From Ananas comosus (Eukaryota; Streptophyta; Magnoliopsida; Poales; Bromeliaceae): a DNA stretch of 64,000 bases. The translations under genes and the position numbers were made by a program. Positions 39,213-51,039 of this stretch are shown here, one piece after another; the first letter of the stretch is position 1, and every line of letters begins with the position of its first letter. The notes under the pieces are model-generated. The model did no database searches. It had not been told where the DNA came from and saw only the letters and a list, made by a program, of their open reading frames with translations. The stretch is taken from NCBI RefSeq assembly GCF_001540865.1, contig NC_033637.1, forward strand, positions 460,463 through 524,462, in the 5' to 3' direction.

Positions 39213-40865
39213 ATGAGTGGCAACTTATTAATTCCCCCCGGCTACCGGTTTTATCCGACGGAGGAGGAGCTTCTGAGCTTCTATCTCGTCAACAAGCTCG
39301 AGAGCAGGCGGCTCGACATCGAGCGCGTCATCCCTGTCGTCGACGTTTACACCTGCGATCCGTCGCAGCTCCCTCGTGAGTCTTGATTCTAACTCGATCG
39401 ATCTCTGCCTACTTAATTAATTAATTAATCGTATCTGATAATTTGATATATATATATCCTTCCCTAATAATTAGCTAATTAACTTTTTTTTTTTCTTGAG
39501 CCATTAATTGAAGTATAATTGTTAAAAATATTGAATGGTTAATCGATTCCTTTATAATCAAATACCTTCAGCATGAATTGTTTTAACTAATTCTTAATTA
39601 TGTTCCGCAAACAAAAAAAATAAAGAATAAAGAGCGTTCTCTTCCTTCCTAATCGCTATCACATGTTGAAAAATTACGATAAATGAAGTAACAATTAATT
39701 CATACTGATCAGATCGATAAGCATACGTACGTATATAATCTCTTTAATTTGCAATTCGCAGCGATGTCGGGAGACGCGAGCATTCGGGACCCCGAGCAGT
39801 GGTTCTTCTTCTGCCCGCGGCAGGAGAGAGAGACGCAGGGCGGGAGGCCGGCGCGCACGACTCCGTTCGGCTACTGGAAGGCGACCGGTTCCCCGAGCTA
39901 CGTCTACTCGTCGGGCAACAAAGTGATCGGCGTGAAGAAGACGATGGTGTTCTACCGCGGAAGAGCTCCTAACGGGACCAAGACCACTTGGAAGATGAAC
40001 GAGTACAAAGCGCTTCGAGAAGAAGCCCTTGGTCTACCAGCTACGGCTCCGAGGGTACGTATCGTGCGATCGATAATTTAATTTGTTGATTAACTACTCA
40101 ATCGTATCTTATTATGAATCGCGATGTATATCCAACAAATAATAATTTAGAGAGAATTAATGGTGTTGATTTTGATACTAATTAATCAATAGATGTATTA
40201 CAATTTAATCATTATTATTTATTAATATCATTCTCCAAAACTTAAAATGATTATTCTTTGGATGAACTAGGTTATATTCATAGGTGCCTGCCACTTTGGG
40301 CAAGTATATATGCTTATGAATTATGATTTATGGGCGTCTTCTCTCTCTAAGCCCAGCGAATACATATTTGGATCATTTTCCTTGAGAAACAACTCAATGT
40401 ATAATTAATGTAAAATATGGCACCAGTTATGCGAAGTACAACCGACTTACAGCAAATTGGATAAATACCTTGTTTTAGTTGATGCCCAAGCACAAACTTG
40501 TTTAATTAGTGATCATAGTTGATTACGGTTATATATGCTTCGTAATTTCATATGTTCTTCACATAGTTGTGCAGTTAAGAAACGAGTTCAGCTTGTGCCG
40601 ACTCTACATCAAAACCACCACGTTGAGATCGTTCGATCGCCGGCCTCTTAACCCGCCGAAAAGCGAGATCCGTCCGTCGACATCCGAAGCTCCGGCTTCG
40701 AACACCGACCCCGTGGTTGCGGCGGCCGAGAGAGCGTACTCTCACGACAGTTCATCCTCAGGTGACGGCGGCGGCTCGCAACAAATGGCTCCTGATCAGC
40801 AGGGCGCCATGGATTATTGGCATGATTTGCTGGAGGAATTTGATCAGGATTTCACTTGGGCTTGA
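39213..40865 (+). CDS. NAC-domain transcription factor, NAC090-like
   Basis: There are three exons: 39213-39375, 39762-40054 and 40575-40865. They make 747 bases, a 248-residue protein. The NAC subdomains are present in order: A ([18 protein letters not shown], about 8-25), B ([16 protein letters not shown]), C ([13 protein letters not shown]), D (GYWKATGSP ... [24 protein letters not shown]) and E ([11 protein letters not shown], start of exon 3). The C-terminal part is Ser/Gly-rich and ends in an acidic-aromatic patch ([16 protein letters not shown]), a likely activation segment. The start [18 protein letters not shown] and the motif [16 protein letters not shown] are like Arabidopsis ANAC090, a group linked to senescence and salicylic-acid responses (family knowledge). 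The two-intron pattern is the usual NAC one. ATG at 39213 is the only ATG close to the domain. Confidence 0.95.
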
Positions 40866-40959
40866 GGAGAATACTGCGTACACTGCTCAAGAGCCTCATA
40901 TAAGTTTTCACTAGGTCATTATGAAAAAGAAAACCATTAATTAGTTTTCTTTTTTTTTT

Positions 40960-41400
40960 TGTTGTATTTTTTGTTGCATGAAACAAGAAAATAATTTTTT
41001 GTGCAGTTTATTAATAAGATAATTACTATTTAAAATGGTCTCCGCAATATAGAGAGAAGTTTCAACACTGATCTAACATCCATAAGAAATAAAAAAAACA
41101 AATTGTTGTATTTTTTGTTGTAATGAAACAAGATATATAATAATTTCTTGTGCATTTTATTAATAAGATGATTACTATTTAAGGGTCACCATATAGAGAG
41201 ATTTCTTTTTTTCTTTTTTTTTGAGAGAGAGATAGATAGCACGCTACCCGCTTCGTTTATTTCATTTAGAAATAAACGTAGCTGGAAATGTGAATCAACT
41301 AGGATTCGAACTTAGATCCCGGATACCAACCACCAAACCCTTTGCCACTTGCTCTAGAAAGAAGTTTCAACACTGATCTGACAAGCATCCATAAGAAAAT
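40960..41400. repeat. tandem duplication downstream of NAC, second unit split by a SINE
   Basis: Unit 1 (about 40960-41098) runs from tgttgtattttttgttg through tatagagagaagtttcaaca to catccataagaaataaaaa. Unit 2 begins at about 41103, is interrupted after atatagagaga (41200), and resumes at aagaagtttcaacactgatc (about 41358) after a SINE. This is probably the NAC 3' flank. Confidence 0.85.
41201..41357 (-). mobile_element. tRNA-derived SINE inserted in unit 2
   Basis: Minus-strand order is CTAGAGCAAGTGGCAAAGGG, tttggtggttggtatcc, box B AGTTCGAATCC, tgattcacatttccagcta, aaacgaagcgggtagcgtgc, an A tail seen as a plus-strand T run (41203-41222). Unit 1 of the surrounding duplication preserves the empty site (tatagagagaagtttc). 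Confidence 0.85.
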
Positions 41401-41504
41401 AAAAAACAAACAACAACCCCCTCTCCTTCTTGATTTAAATTTTTTTTTTTTCATTTTGAAGATAATTATTAGACAAGTTTTTAATGGTTTGTTTGTATTT
41501 TTTT

Positions 41505-42133
41505 TTGGGTAAACTTCAAATATCCCCTGTGGTTTCACACTTTCTTATTTTAGTACTCTGTGGTTTAAAGTGTATCAAATTAGCCCCCTGTGGTTTCGCA
41601 CTTTCTCACTTTAATATCCTATGGTTTAAAATGTACCAAGTTATTACACTGTGATTTTATTTTTGTATCAAATTAGTATCTTGTGGTTTCATTTTTCTCT
41701 TTTTATTATTCATTTCACTAATTTTTTTCGTTAAATTAGTGACAAAGTTAAAACGAAAGGTTACTAAAGTGAATATTCGATAAACCTAGCTATGGTAGCT
41801 GAAGTTTTTTTGTATATAATTTAACGAAATATTAACGAAGTAAAAAAAAATTAGTGACAAAGTTAAAATAAAAGGATACTGAAGTAAATATTTGATAAAT
41901 CTAGATAGGGTATCTGAAGTTTTTTGTATATAATTCAACGAAATATTAACAGAGGAGCCGACGAAAAGAGAAAATGAAACCACGTATTACTAAATTGATA
42001 CACTTTAAACAATATAGTACTAAAGTGAAAAAATACGAAATCATAGGATACTAAATTAATACACTTTAAACTATATATACTAAAATAAAAAAAATATGAA
42101 ACTAAATAAATAGTATTTAAATTTTTTTTTTTT
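41505..42133. mobile_element. foldback MITE with CCTGTGGTTT repeats
   Basis: The first half carries CCTGTGGTTT or close variants four times, each followed by acactttct.actttagta-like words. The second half carries the reverse complements (actaaagtgaaa, acactttaaac). The ends align as inverted repeats over most of the element. A second, shorter member is at 43285-43615. Confidence 0.65.
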
Positions 42134-42614
42134 AATAATAGTTGAAAGTTCCAGTGAGAAGCGATAATGAAAAGAGCGTAGCTTGCGTAGTTGGGTTGAA
42201 GTAGGCCCCCGTGGATGTGTCCACACGTGGCAGGCAACCAAATGACACAACCTCAAAAGGGTTTTCCATGGAATTTTCGTGGAAATTTCACACGCGCGGC
42301 ATCTCTTTTCGACTCCAAACACCTCTTTTGTAGCGTCCAACTTTTAAAAGACGATAAATCGTCGAAAAAATACAAAATCGCTTGACAGGATACTGTTTGT
42401 AGTCACGTAAGTCAAGTCCTGAGGTATACTCGCTCAGAAATGGTAAAGCGATCTTCGACTAAACATGGTAATATCGAAAATGGTTTCTGAAATTTATTTT
42501 TTTTTTTGAAAAAAATAGCAAGTTATTTGTTTTATTTATAAAATGATATAAACTTGACAACAAAGGTGAACCAACTAAGGCCTTGAAAAAAATGAAAACA
42601 AAACATGGAAAAAT
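42134..42614. other. intergenic DNA
   Basis: Nothing was recognised. A GC-richer patch at 42200-42320 is open on the minus strand without motifs. Confidence 0.4.
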
Positions 42615-42762
42615 AATCGACCGTCCCTAAAGCATATGGCAAAGGGATTGGTGGTTGGATCTGAGATTCCAAGTTCGAATCCTATTTGATTCACATTTCT
42701 AACTAAGTTTATTTCTAAATGAAATAAACGAAGCGAATAGTACGCTACCTATTTCAAAAAAA
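42615..42762 (+). mobile_element. tRNA-derived SINE with target-site duplication
   Basis: It starts CGACCGTCCCTAAAGCA, then ggcaaagggattggtggttg, box B AGTTCGAATCC, and the shared body aaataaacgaagcgaatag, then an A tail. It is flanked by GGAAAAATA on both sides (before the head at about 42604-42612 and after the tail at about 42770-42778). Confidence 0.8.
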
Positions 42763-42778
42763 AAACAAAAGGAAAAAT

Positions 42779-43284
42779 AGAAGGAGGTAGAGGGGGAGAG
42801 GGAGGAAAGAAGGGGAGGTGGGTTAAGCTATAAGTGTATAATTAACAGTATTGTTCTAATCAATTCTGCACAAATAAATGTATAAGGTGAAGAATTTGAG
42901 TTGGCTTCGAGCCTCGTCCCCAAAGATAACACCATTTTTTAGCCAGATTGCCTACTATATAGCTGAAAGTTTGGTGAGTTCATTTATTCGACTATGGCTG
43001 TCAATGTTGCTCCAACGTTTCTCCCAAAGTCCTGCTCCACCGTACTCAGGTGATGTAGTAGACAAGCCATTTGTCGAGCAAAAAATCAGATACTAAAAAG
43101 TAGAGAGATCTTGAAAATAGGTGTTCTCCTGTCCAACCCCGCATAAAAAGGTTGTTTGCAGCGAGCAATCTTTTTTTTAGTACTAACTAGATTAAAATGG
43201 TGACATTCACTTTAATTTTGAGCTTCCAAATATGTTTATTGTGTGAATCTCTCAAATCACAGTATGAAAGAAAGTTTTTTTTAT
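42779..43284. other. intergenic DNA
   Basis: A G-rich patch (42780-42822) is followed by an open frame at 42878-43096 on the plus strand (72 codons). It has no recognisable motif and no supporting splice structure, and I do not call it a gene. Confidence 0.4.
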
Positions 43285-43615
43285 TTTTGGGTAAACTTTA
43301 AATACCACTCCTGTGGTTTCACATTTTTTTCACTTTAGTACCCTGTGGTTTAAAATGTATTAATTTAGTACCCCGTAGTTTCATTTTTCTTTTTCGTCAG
43401 CCTTTTCGTTAACTTTTCGTTAAATCATATACAAAAAAAACTTCAGATATTTCGCCTATAGTTTATCGAATATTCACTTTAATATTATTTAGTTTTAACT
43501 TTATCACTAATTTAACGAAAAAATTAGTGGAGGGAATAACAAAACAAGAAAAATAAAACAAAAATTTAGTGGAGGGAAAAATAAAATAAGAAAAATAAAA
43601 TTGTAGGGTACTATG
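43285..43615. mobile_element. second member of the CCTGTGGTTT foldback MITE family
   Basis: It begins gggtaaactttaaatacc, then cctgtggtttcacatt and ccctgtggtttaaaatgtat, as in the 41.5-kb element, and ends with the inverted ttgtagggtactatgtgaa. It has an internal direct repeat of tagtggaggga plus A-rich sequence (about 43526 and 43568). Confidence 0.6.
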
Positions 43616-43619
43616 TGAA

Positions 43620-43722
43620 TTTTTTTTAGAAATAAATTTAGCTGAAAATGTAAATCCACTAGGATTCAAGCTTAGAACCTCATGTACCAACCATCGAGCC
43701 CTTTGCCATTTGCACTAGAAAC
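43620..43722 (-). mobile_element. SINE, 3'-truncated copy
   Basis: Minus-strand order is CTAGTGCAAATGGCAAAGGG, ctcgatggttggtacatg, a box B with one change (GCTTGAATCC), and the aaatttatttcta body, where it stops. The final third and a long A tail are missing. It abuts the 3' end of the preceding MITE. Confidence 0.65.
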
Positions 43723-44348
43723 AATTGGTGCCATTTAAAAGAAAGTTACATAAAAATCTGATAAAAAAGTGACTGTTAGAGGCCCATCGCTAGCTTATCA
43801 AGTCGGAATTGTTATGCACTTACTTGTTTGCTAACACATTCTTTATTTGTGCAATCAAGTCATTTTTTGGTTTTCTATTCAAGGAAAGCTTGTTATTGAG
43901 AGACCGGTACAATTTTTCTAGAAAGAAGCCCTGTAAATCATATAAACATACTGAAATAACATATAAACATAATGGAATACATGTCATAAATGATTTTATT
44001 CATTTACGCCGTGTAAGATGCCATAATTATTTGACAACAAACCAATTGCATTATAGGTATCGGAACCCAAAGCATTTTCCTTACCGGGACGACCGAGTAA
44101 TGCTATGCTACTTTCAAACTCTACATTTTACTGAGACGCCTTTTATCTGATTGTTAGTGCAGTTCATGAGAAGAGTAGTAAAAGAATAACGAATAGAATG
44201 ATAGTTATGATAACCAAAAAGAGCTAGCAAAAATTTATCGTGTAATAAGTAAATTCTTGAAACCCCATCTTGGCGTCTTTTACATTTTTCTCATTTTTCC
44301 CGATTAGAGCGCTTGAGTTAGTGGGGTTACTAGTTTTCTACATTTCAG
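43723..44348. other. intergenic DNA
   Basis: Open frames here carry no recognisable motif. There is no clear gene. Confidence 0.35.
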
Positions 44349-44465
44349 TGCCCGGAAATGTTTTTTTGTACATACAATCATTTGGATCCTGCTGCTGGAA
44401 GGCTAGTGGTGAATGGAAAGAAATCAGTGCAGACTGCAGAGGAGCCTGCATTCAATGGACGCCTG
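44349..44465 (+). pseudogene. orphan exon-like fragment, unknown protein
   Basis: A perfect 117-base exon frame (39 codons, no stop) lies between a TTTCAG acceptor and a CTG|GTAAGAG donor. It encodes a protein-like segment (CPEMFFCTYNHLDPAAGRLV, then VNGKKSVQTAEEPAFNGRL). I do not recognise the protein. No neighbouring exon was found within 1 kb on either side. It could be a captured or left-over exon of a decayed gene, or part of a gene with long introns. Confidence 0.4.
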
Positions 44466-44716
44466 GTAAGAGGACAAGAAACCAAAACAATGTTTGAAGG
44501 CCCCACTAGTTACTATTATTTCGTGGCCCACGTCATTCCACATGTAGACCAAACTGAGATGGGACTGAATCGGTCCTAGTCCCATCATCAACTTGCTAAC
44601 TTGTTGGGATGTTCAACCGAAGGTCAATTCTTCTAATAAGAATCATCACCGTCTCAAGCAAACAATTCTATGCTCTCCGCAATAATTATCATACCAATAT
44701 ATAAAATATACATAAC

Positions 44717-45256
44717 CTAACCGAGGAGTACGCCTCCTGTGCTTTCGAAAGTATCGAGATCTCTATATTCGTAAGTTATTTTCGATAATAGGACATCTGA
44801 TTTAACGACCGGCTCCGTTAAGTATACTTCACGTTATTAAAACTATTTAGAAATCAAATTTCATAATATTTCACCATCATTTACCACCCGATCAGGTCTC
44901 AAAAATGACTATTTTAACAATCGATATGGCATATTTTTAAATTCAACGGTGTAGAACAATCCAAATTATATAAAACTTTAATAGAAAAATCTACTTAAGA
45001 TTAATAGTAAGAAGAATACTTATAATTTGAAATTTAAATTTTTTATCACTATTTTTAAAATATTTTTATTTTTAGTCGTTCATTTTTAGGTTGCTCATTC
45101 ACTAGACAAATAAAGTTAAAAAATCATGAAATTTAGTTTCTAAATAGTTTAAATAGCGTAAATCATACCTAACGGAATTGATTGCCGAATCGGATGTTCC
45201 ATTATCGAAAACAGTTTAAAAGCACGGAAGCCTCCGTACTTTCAGAAGCATAGAAG
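44717..45256. mobile_element. MITE with long diverged terminal inverted repeats
   Basis: The left end (cctcctgtgctttcgaaagt, then gttattttcgataataggac and ggctccgttaagtata) matches the reverse complement of the right end (cttccgtgcttttaaactgt, then tttcgataatggaacatccg and aattccgttaggtatg). It is related to the element at 48672-49218, which shares the ttttcgatgatgga and ccgttaa blocks. Confidence 0.6.
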
Positions 45257-45778
45257 CCTAGCCCCATAACTGAGATGTAAAGTATAACAGCAGTGCCTTA
45301 TTCTGATTGCCGAACACACCCTGAAGGAACATCAAAGCTAAACACACTCAGAATTGGCCTAAAATATCATTACCAGGCTAGACTTAAGAGCACTCTGCGA
45401 AGGAGAAAATTTTCCAGTTAAGCTTTTCAAAGCATGGTTCAGGTTGCTAACAACTAACAACTATTCTCATGAACATGGTCAGAGTTCCATGTAAAAGTCT
45501 ATCATACAATTGAGTTTTAATTTTCAGGCTCATATCAAGTCTACATCGAAGTACTTATTACATCATTGGACTAAATTGTTTAGCTGTCTAGCACAATGAA
45601 GCTTGTAAATGTCATGTGTAGTATCTTTCCAGAAGCGAGAATTTTGTACAAGCCAGAAGCACATAGAGCAGCAGCAGAGACAAGCAAAAGCTGTACAAGA
45701 AGTGCTGGTCCAGCAGCTGCAGGAGACCAGGAAGCACAGGAAGAAAACTAGTTGCAAAAGTTATGCCACTAGGCTTCA
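45257..45778. other. region downstream of DCP1
   Basis: This is the probable 3' UTR and end of the DCP1 transcript (minus strand), with no other gene seen. Confidence 0.45.
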
Positions 45779-48445
45779 CTAGAGTTCTTTGCGCAACTCT
45801 TCGTACACTAGATCTATGAATTGCTCGTTCTGCCAGAAATATAGCACAGGAATGTTACGATGCAAAATTACATCAAAGCATAGACAAAAAGTCAGAAAAG
45901 GAAAGACTGATTTGAATCAGTGCCACTGGAGGAGAAGCAAACCAAGTGTTAAATTTTGGCATGTCACTTAAAAGTACACCCTTTTTTTAATTAAACAAGG
46001 AAAAAACAAGTAACTACATTTTTGTTTTTTGTTGTCTAAGGAAAATGTAAAATGTAGGGTTCACAAAAAACGCACAATAGTAAAATTAAGACCATGCCAA
46101 AGTGCCTTCACTAAAATGGAACTTGGATCAAAATGAAAAGGAAAACTGCAAACACTACAAATATGCAATGAGTTGCTTAGAAACTTAAAGAATTAATAGT
46201 GAACTGCACATGATTTCATTAAAAAAAAAGACTATCAATTTGGAACTTATACTCCAACAAATCCTCCTATCAATTAAATATATGTTCTATGCATCCATAC
46301 TTTTATTATTGATAATGTAATCAACCTCGTTTGTTCATGAACAATGTGAGCCCATTCAAAAGCAACTATAAAATCTAGACTGCATTTAAGAATTTGAAAA
46401 CCAAAAGAACATTTATTACTTAAGGCCATACCTGTACAAGTTTCCATAGTGCTTTCTGAATATTATCTCTGGAAATAATCAACCCCTGTTCTGGAACTCG
46501 AGTGTGAGATATAGATGGACTAGGTTGAGAGGAGGGCTGTAACAACTGGGTGTCATAGAGAGACTGCACAGTCACAGAAGAATGGAGAGGAAGGGCAGAG
46601 ACCGCCGGCATTACTGAGGCAGCAGGCGAGGATGAAAGTGCAAGAAGGGATGGTGTCACAAGATTTATAGAACTGTTGTCGCTGCTAAATTCATGAGTAT
46701 CAGGGAGTGGCATCAAAGGAGTAGACGAAGTAACCAAAGAAGGGGCAGAATGATGGATGATAGTTGAGTCCTGGAACAGCAATGGGGAAATAACAGAAGG
46801 CACCTGGGGTTGTACATTTTTTAAAGCTGCCTGTAGAGGAATTGAAATAGCCATTATCAGACATAAATTAACTCAAAACTGGAATTGAATGGTAACTTGA
46901 CAGTCTACTAGTGTTAGCAACTAGACAAAATCAGTCTCTAACAACAAGATCGAAAATGCTTAGGCCTAATTTACTAGCATAAGTATACTATTTCTAATGT
47001 ACCAAAGAGAAACATTTTCTTAATATCTATCCATGTGAAACTGTTATTGTTTATCACAAAAATGCAGTCTATTTAAAAGAGAAACAATTTTAAGAGTCAA
47101 ACAAGTAGGCTCATTACACCATCCATTAAAACCAAAAACAACATGAATTGCATCATGGGAGTAGCGGATTAATGTGGTAAAGTTTCACAGTCACGAAAGG
47201 ATGTACTCTAAGAAGGTTCATTGACGAATCATCAGGAAGACTGGAAACAGGGTCAGAAGATATTGTTGACAGCTCCAAATGACCTTCTTCAGCTGAAGTT
47301 TGAACCGTTTCCAACTCTACACACTCATTGCTGCAGATCAGAGAATAAGACTAAACTTTTTGGGATCATTCAGAAGAGGAAGGATCTATAATGAATGCCG
47401 CACATTCACATTTAGCCACTAAAAGAACTAGAATTAAGAGCAGATCATGCACCAACAAGAGCACTTCAAAACTTCTTAAAGCCAGTATGATTACAACAAA
47501 GATTTACACCAAAAAAAAAAATTTGTTGCATATGACAGTTTTGAAGTATTGTTCCCATGGTGCATCATTTTTAATTTTGTGTTAGCTATTGGCACTTTTT
47601 ACTGCCCAGTGATAATCCTGGCACAATAGAGAGTGGGAGAGTGCATAATTTGACAAGAATTGTAGCATATGACAGTTTAATAAGAACATCTCATACTAAA
47701 CCTTTTAGAAGAAGATGCTGTAGACTTTGATAGTACTTGTGAGTAAGCGTTCAGTATCCTGGAAAGTGAAAATCAAATTAGTACAAAATTTGTTACCACC
47801 ACATAATGTCACATACAGGCATCATAAAGCATATAAAGAAATTTAATGCAAATCATACATAGGAAAAATAAAAAGGGAATTAAGATGGTAAAGACTGATG
47901 AAATATAAAAGGATTGTCAAAACATGGTGGCATAATTCATAGGCACATAAAGATACCAACTAGACTTGTTAAAAATAAAGATGCATTATGGAGCTATCCG
48001 GTTATATCTATTCCTCTGAGAAAGTCTTAATAAAGTAAAACTTTGATGTTTCATATAAGGCAGCTTATTAAGTAGAAATCAAAAGGCATTCTGGTGTTAA
48101 TAAAAAAAAAGGGGACAATAAAGTATTGAACATACTATGCTAAAAGAAGGTCTAATAAGACCTTAATGCAATAGAAAGAGAACGAACGGATATATGTTCA
48201 AAAGAAAAAAGAAAGAAAGAAATAAGGAACAGCTGTGGAAAGCATATGAGATTAAAACGGGTACATATATGCCCAAAGAGAAAACCATGAAAATAAATCT
48301 GAGCAAATATTCGTCAAAGATATTCAAATTCATAATCCCACTCAACCCTAGGGGACCACTTTCATCCTAACCCTACAAATCTTCATCCAAAGGCCACAAA
48401 CTTATAAGCACCAATGACTTGGTGCTTTTAAAAGCATAGGAGCTC

Positions 48446-48501
<56 letters not shown>

Positions 48502-48630
48502 TTCAACCAACCACCCACTCAACCATAAGGGATCACTATCATCCTAACCGCACATCCCTTCATCCAAAGGTCGAAAACTGAAAAGCACCGAGCACTTCGT
48601 ACTATTAATAGTATAGTAACCTAATTCATG

Positions 48631-48680
<50 letters not shown>

Positions 48681-49215
48681 GGCTACTATACTCTTATGAG
48701 TATAGAGCCCTTCATACTCATAAGTCGTTTTCGATGATGGAGCTTTTGAATCAACAATTCACTCCGTTAATATGATCTAGAGTATTTGAAACTTGTAAAA
48801 AATTAAATTTGTAATTTTTCGAAATCATAATAAAGTCCATAAAGTGGGCGAAAAATGAATGATCAAAATCGAACGACGTCCTAAAAATAGATGATCGGAT
48901 CGTTTAATTGAAGATCGGAGTTATTGATCTTTATCTAGATAGTGAATAGAATTTTCTATCAAAAATTCAACCGATTCCTATTCTTTTACACCATTAAACT
49001 AGCAAGTATCCCGTACAAGCCCTTAAAAATTATCAATTTTAAGATCTTTTGATCGTAAGGTAAATGATATCAAAAAATTATAAAATTTGATTTCTAGAAA
49101 TTTTAAATGCTCTAGAAAATGTTTAACGGCATGGATCGTCGATTTGAAAACTCTATCATCGAAAACGACTTATGAGTACGAAGGTGATTGTACTGATAAG
49201 AGTATAGTAGCCGGA

Positions 49216-49260
<45 letters not shown>

Positions 49261-50580
49261 CATTTCAAACCATTTGGTTACTTATCTACTACAGATCAAA
49301 AGTGCACATGTTGCAGCAAAATACAATTCAAAGTTGGTGAAGAGAAACAAAATGGGGATTTAACAATTGCCGATACCTTCTGAAAAGATTAGAAGCAGCC
49401 TGACACTCATCTGGATCGTAAAACCATATGCCATTTATTTCTTTGGCTGCATTCTTGTAGAACAAATAAGGAACCTGAACTTCATACTCAAAATCTCCCA
49501 AAAGATCCTCCACCAGATTATCTGTTTATCCCAGCATGCATGTATTTATTTCAAATATACATCATATTTTCTATTGAATTCAAAACAGTTCTTTCTACTT
49601 TCTTAAGAATGTGGAAACCAACTAGCAGTTCAACTACTCAATGGCAATTTGACTAGGTGGACTCAGAGAATAAGTGGCTGTGTGGCTAAGAATTGTTACT
49701 GAAAAAGAAAACTAAGCAGAAAACCAATCACCAGCCGACCTTTATATTTGGTATCAAATTAAAAGCCAATTTACTCCCCGAGGAAATATGACAAGGTGTG
49801 TTGCAATATTATAGAGCAAACTACTGGTATTAAGTCAAACTAATTTTATTGTTGGGAAACTACAGCTAGATGCTAGCATTAGCAAAGCAGATATTTTCTG
49901 GAAACTACTACTAATATGGACAGACCTTAAGGCGGAAAAGATATATAACTTGTAATCACTCTACAACCAAACATCATTTTAAGCATTCAAACTTTAATCA
50001 AATTGAATCAAATCTTGTGTTCACCCCTTTGCAGATACCTCTGTACAGCATATCTAACGGAAACAAAATTGCAGCGGTTTTTCTGTTGCCTATACCCATA
50101 CCTGGCCCGCGCCGATTCAGGACAATGAACTGAAACCTGGCTTGGTTATTTCTGTAGTTATATTACCACCAAATCAGTACAATAAGACGCATCAAACGAC
50201 TTCAGAACAGAGCAAAATTGCACTAGAACTGTTGTTTCCCCAAAACTGAAGCAAAAGTACAACATCCTACCTCTTGACGACAAAGAGCGCCCCATCGACA
50301 TCTTTGCGTCTCTGAGATAGATCATAAATTCCAATAGAATACACATTTCCGATCAGAGATCGAGGAAGAGCGGCGAAAGAGTAGCCGTAATGTAAGGGCG
50401 GAGGCGGAAGCGTTCGTATACCCATTGCATGAGCTCGACATTGAGCACGTAGAGGGCTACGTGAGAGGCGATGAAAAGGATCTCCTCGACGAAGGGGTCG
50501 ATTCTCCGTAGCACGGTGAGATTTAGCTCTTTGATGACCTGAGGATCGAAGTTGGGGATCAACTTCTCGCCCTGCGACAT
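45779..50580 (-). CDS. DCP1: mRNA-decapping enzyme subunit DCP1
   Basis: There are eight exons: 50422-50580, 50271-50311, 50102-50151, 49377-49521, 47702-47758, 47207-47330, 46432-46830 and 45779-45829. They make 1026 bases, a 341-residue protein, slightly shorter than the roughly 370 usual in plants. The N-terminal EVH1-like domain is clear: LNLTVLRRIDPFVEEILFIA, then RKDVDGALFVVKR, NNQARFQFIVLNRR, DNLVEDLLGDFEYEVQVPYL and INGIWFYDPDECQAASNLF. The middle is Ser/Pro/Leu-rich and low in complexity (exon 7). The end (NEQFIDLVYEELRKEL) is the trimerisation helix of DCP1. The protein activates the DCP2 decapping enzyme in processing bodies. Introns 4 and 5 hold transposon-like sequence and microsatellites. 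It is divergent from the OTU gene. Frame is intact throughout. Confidence 0.96.
48345..48640. repeat. two partial copies of a MITE family plus (CT)n(TA)n microsatellite, DCP1 intron 4
   Basis: The words ggacca/gatca-ctttcatcctaacc, cttcatccaaagg and gcacc-atgact/agcactt occur at about 48345-48445 and again at about 48525-48605. Between them lies (CT)15-like then (TA)10 sequence (48450-48500). The same family is at 51.04-51.43 and 53.99-54.21 kb. Confidence 0.7.
48625..48676. repeat. (TA)n(GA)n compound microsatellite
   Basis: A TA repeat is followed directly by a GA repeat, just before the TIR of the next element, inside a DCP1 intron. Confidence 0.85.
48677..49218. mobile_element. MITE with about 90-bp terminal inverted repeats in DCP1 intron 4
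   Basis: The left end GGCTACTATACTCTTATGAG, then catactcataagtcgttttc gatgatggag and ccgttaa, matches the reverse complement of the right end GGCTACTATACTCTTATCAG, then gtactcataagtcgttttcg atgatagag and ccgttaa. The element is about 540 bases and is bordered by (GA)n on the left and (TA)n on the right. No coding sequence. Confidence 0.8.
49219..49256. repeat. (TA)n microsatellite
   Basis: An uninterrupted AT/TA repeat of about 18 units lies directly after the MITE right end. Confidence 0.9.
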
Positions 50581-51039
50581 CTCCGACGAAGCCCAGATTC
50601 TAACCCTAGAGCGGATATGGAGTTAGTGTTTGGAGGATTCGACTCGCTCGTGGAGGAGGGAGAGGGAGGAGCTTGAAAGGGGTAGAGAGAGAGAGAGAGG
50701 GAGTGATGCGAGTGCAGTGCGAGGGCGCCAATGGACGACAAATCGTTCTTATACACCTCGTGTGCGTGCGTCTCACGTGCGAGGCTCGTGAGTGTAGTCG
50801 TGTCACTTCGGCCCAGCCCACGTATTAATGTAGATAAGATCTTAAACTTAAATTTTTCTTTTCCAGATAGAAAGAAAAAGGAGAGTTCTTGTTTCCCGCT
50901 ATCTTCAGGCGGAAACGAAAACTTTTGCACCACGAAACGTGCAGTGTTCTTCTGGTGGACCTCAAGAGAGAGAGAGAGAGAGAGGTTAATTGTGGATCTC
51001 TCTCCCCCATCTTTTCTTTTATATTTATACAGAGAGAAA
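50581..51039. promoter_or_regulatory. DCP1 upstream region
   Basis: A GC-rich leader of DCP1 (with a CT/GA tract at 50683-50702) is followed by pyrimidine-rich DNA and a second GA tract (50967-50985). This is the DCP1 side of the divergent promoter region. Confidence 0.45.

Noticed and set aside
42878..43096. 72-codon open frame
   Set aside because: No motif, no splice support, flanked by transposon copies.
48450..49256. Possible CRISPR or satellite array
   Set aside because: The repeats are dinucleotide microsatellites and a MITE with inverted, not regularly spaced direct, repeats; the window is a plant nuclear sequence.
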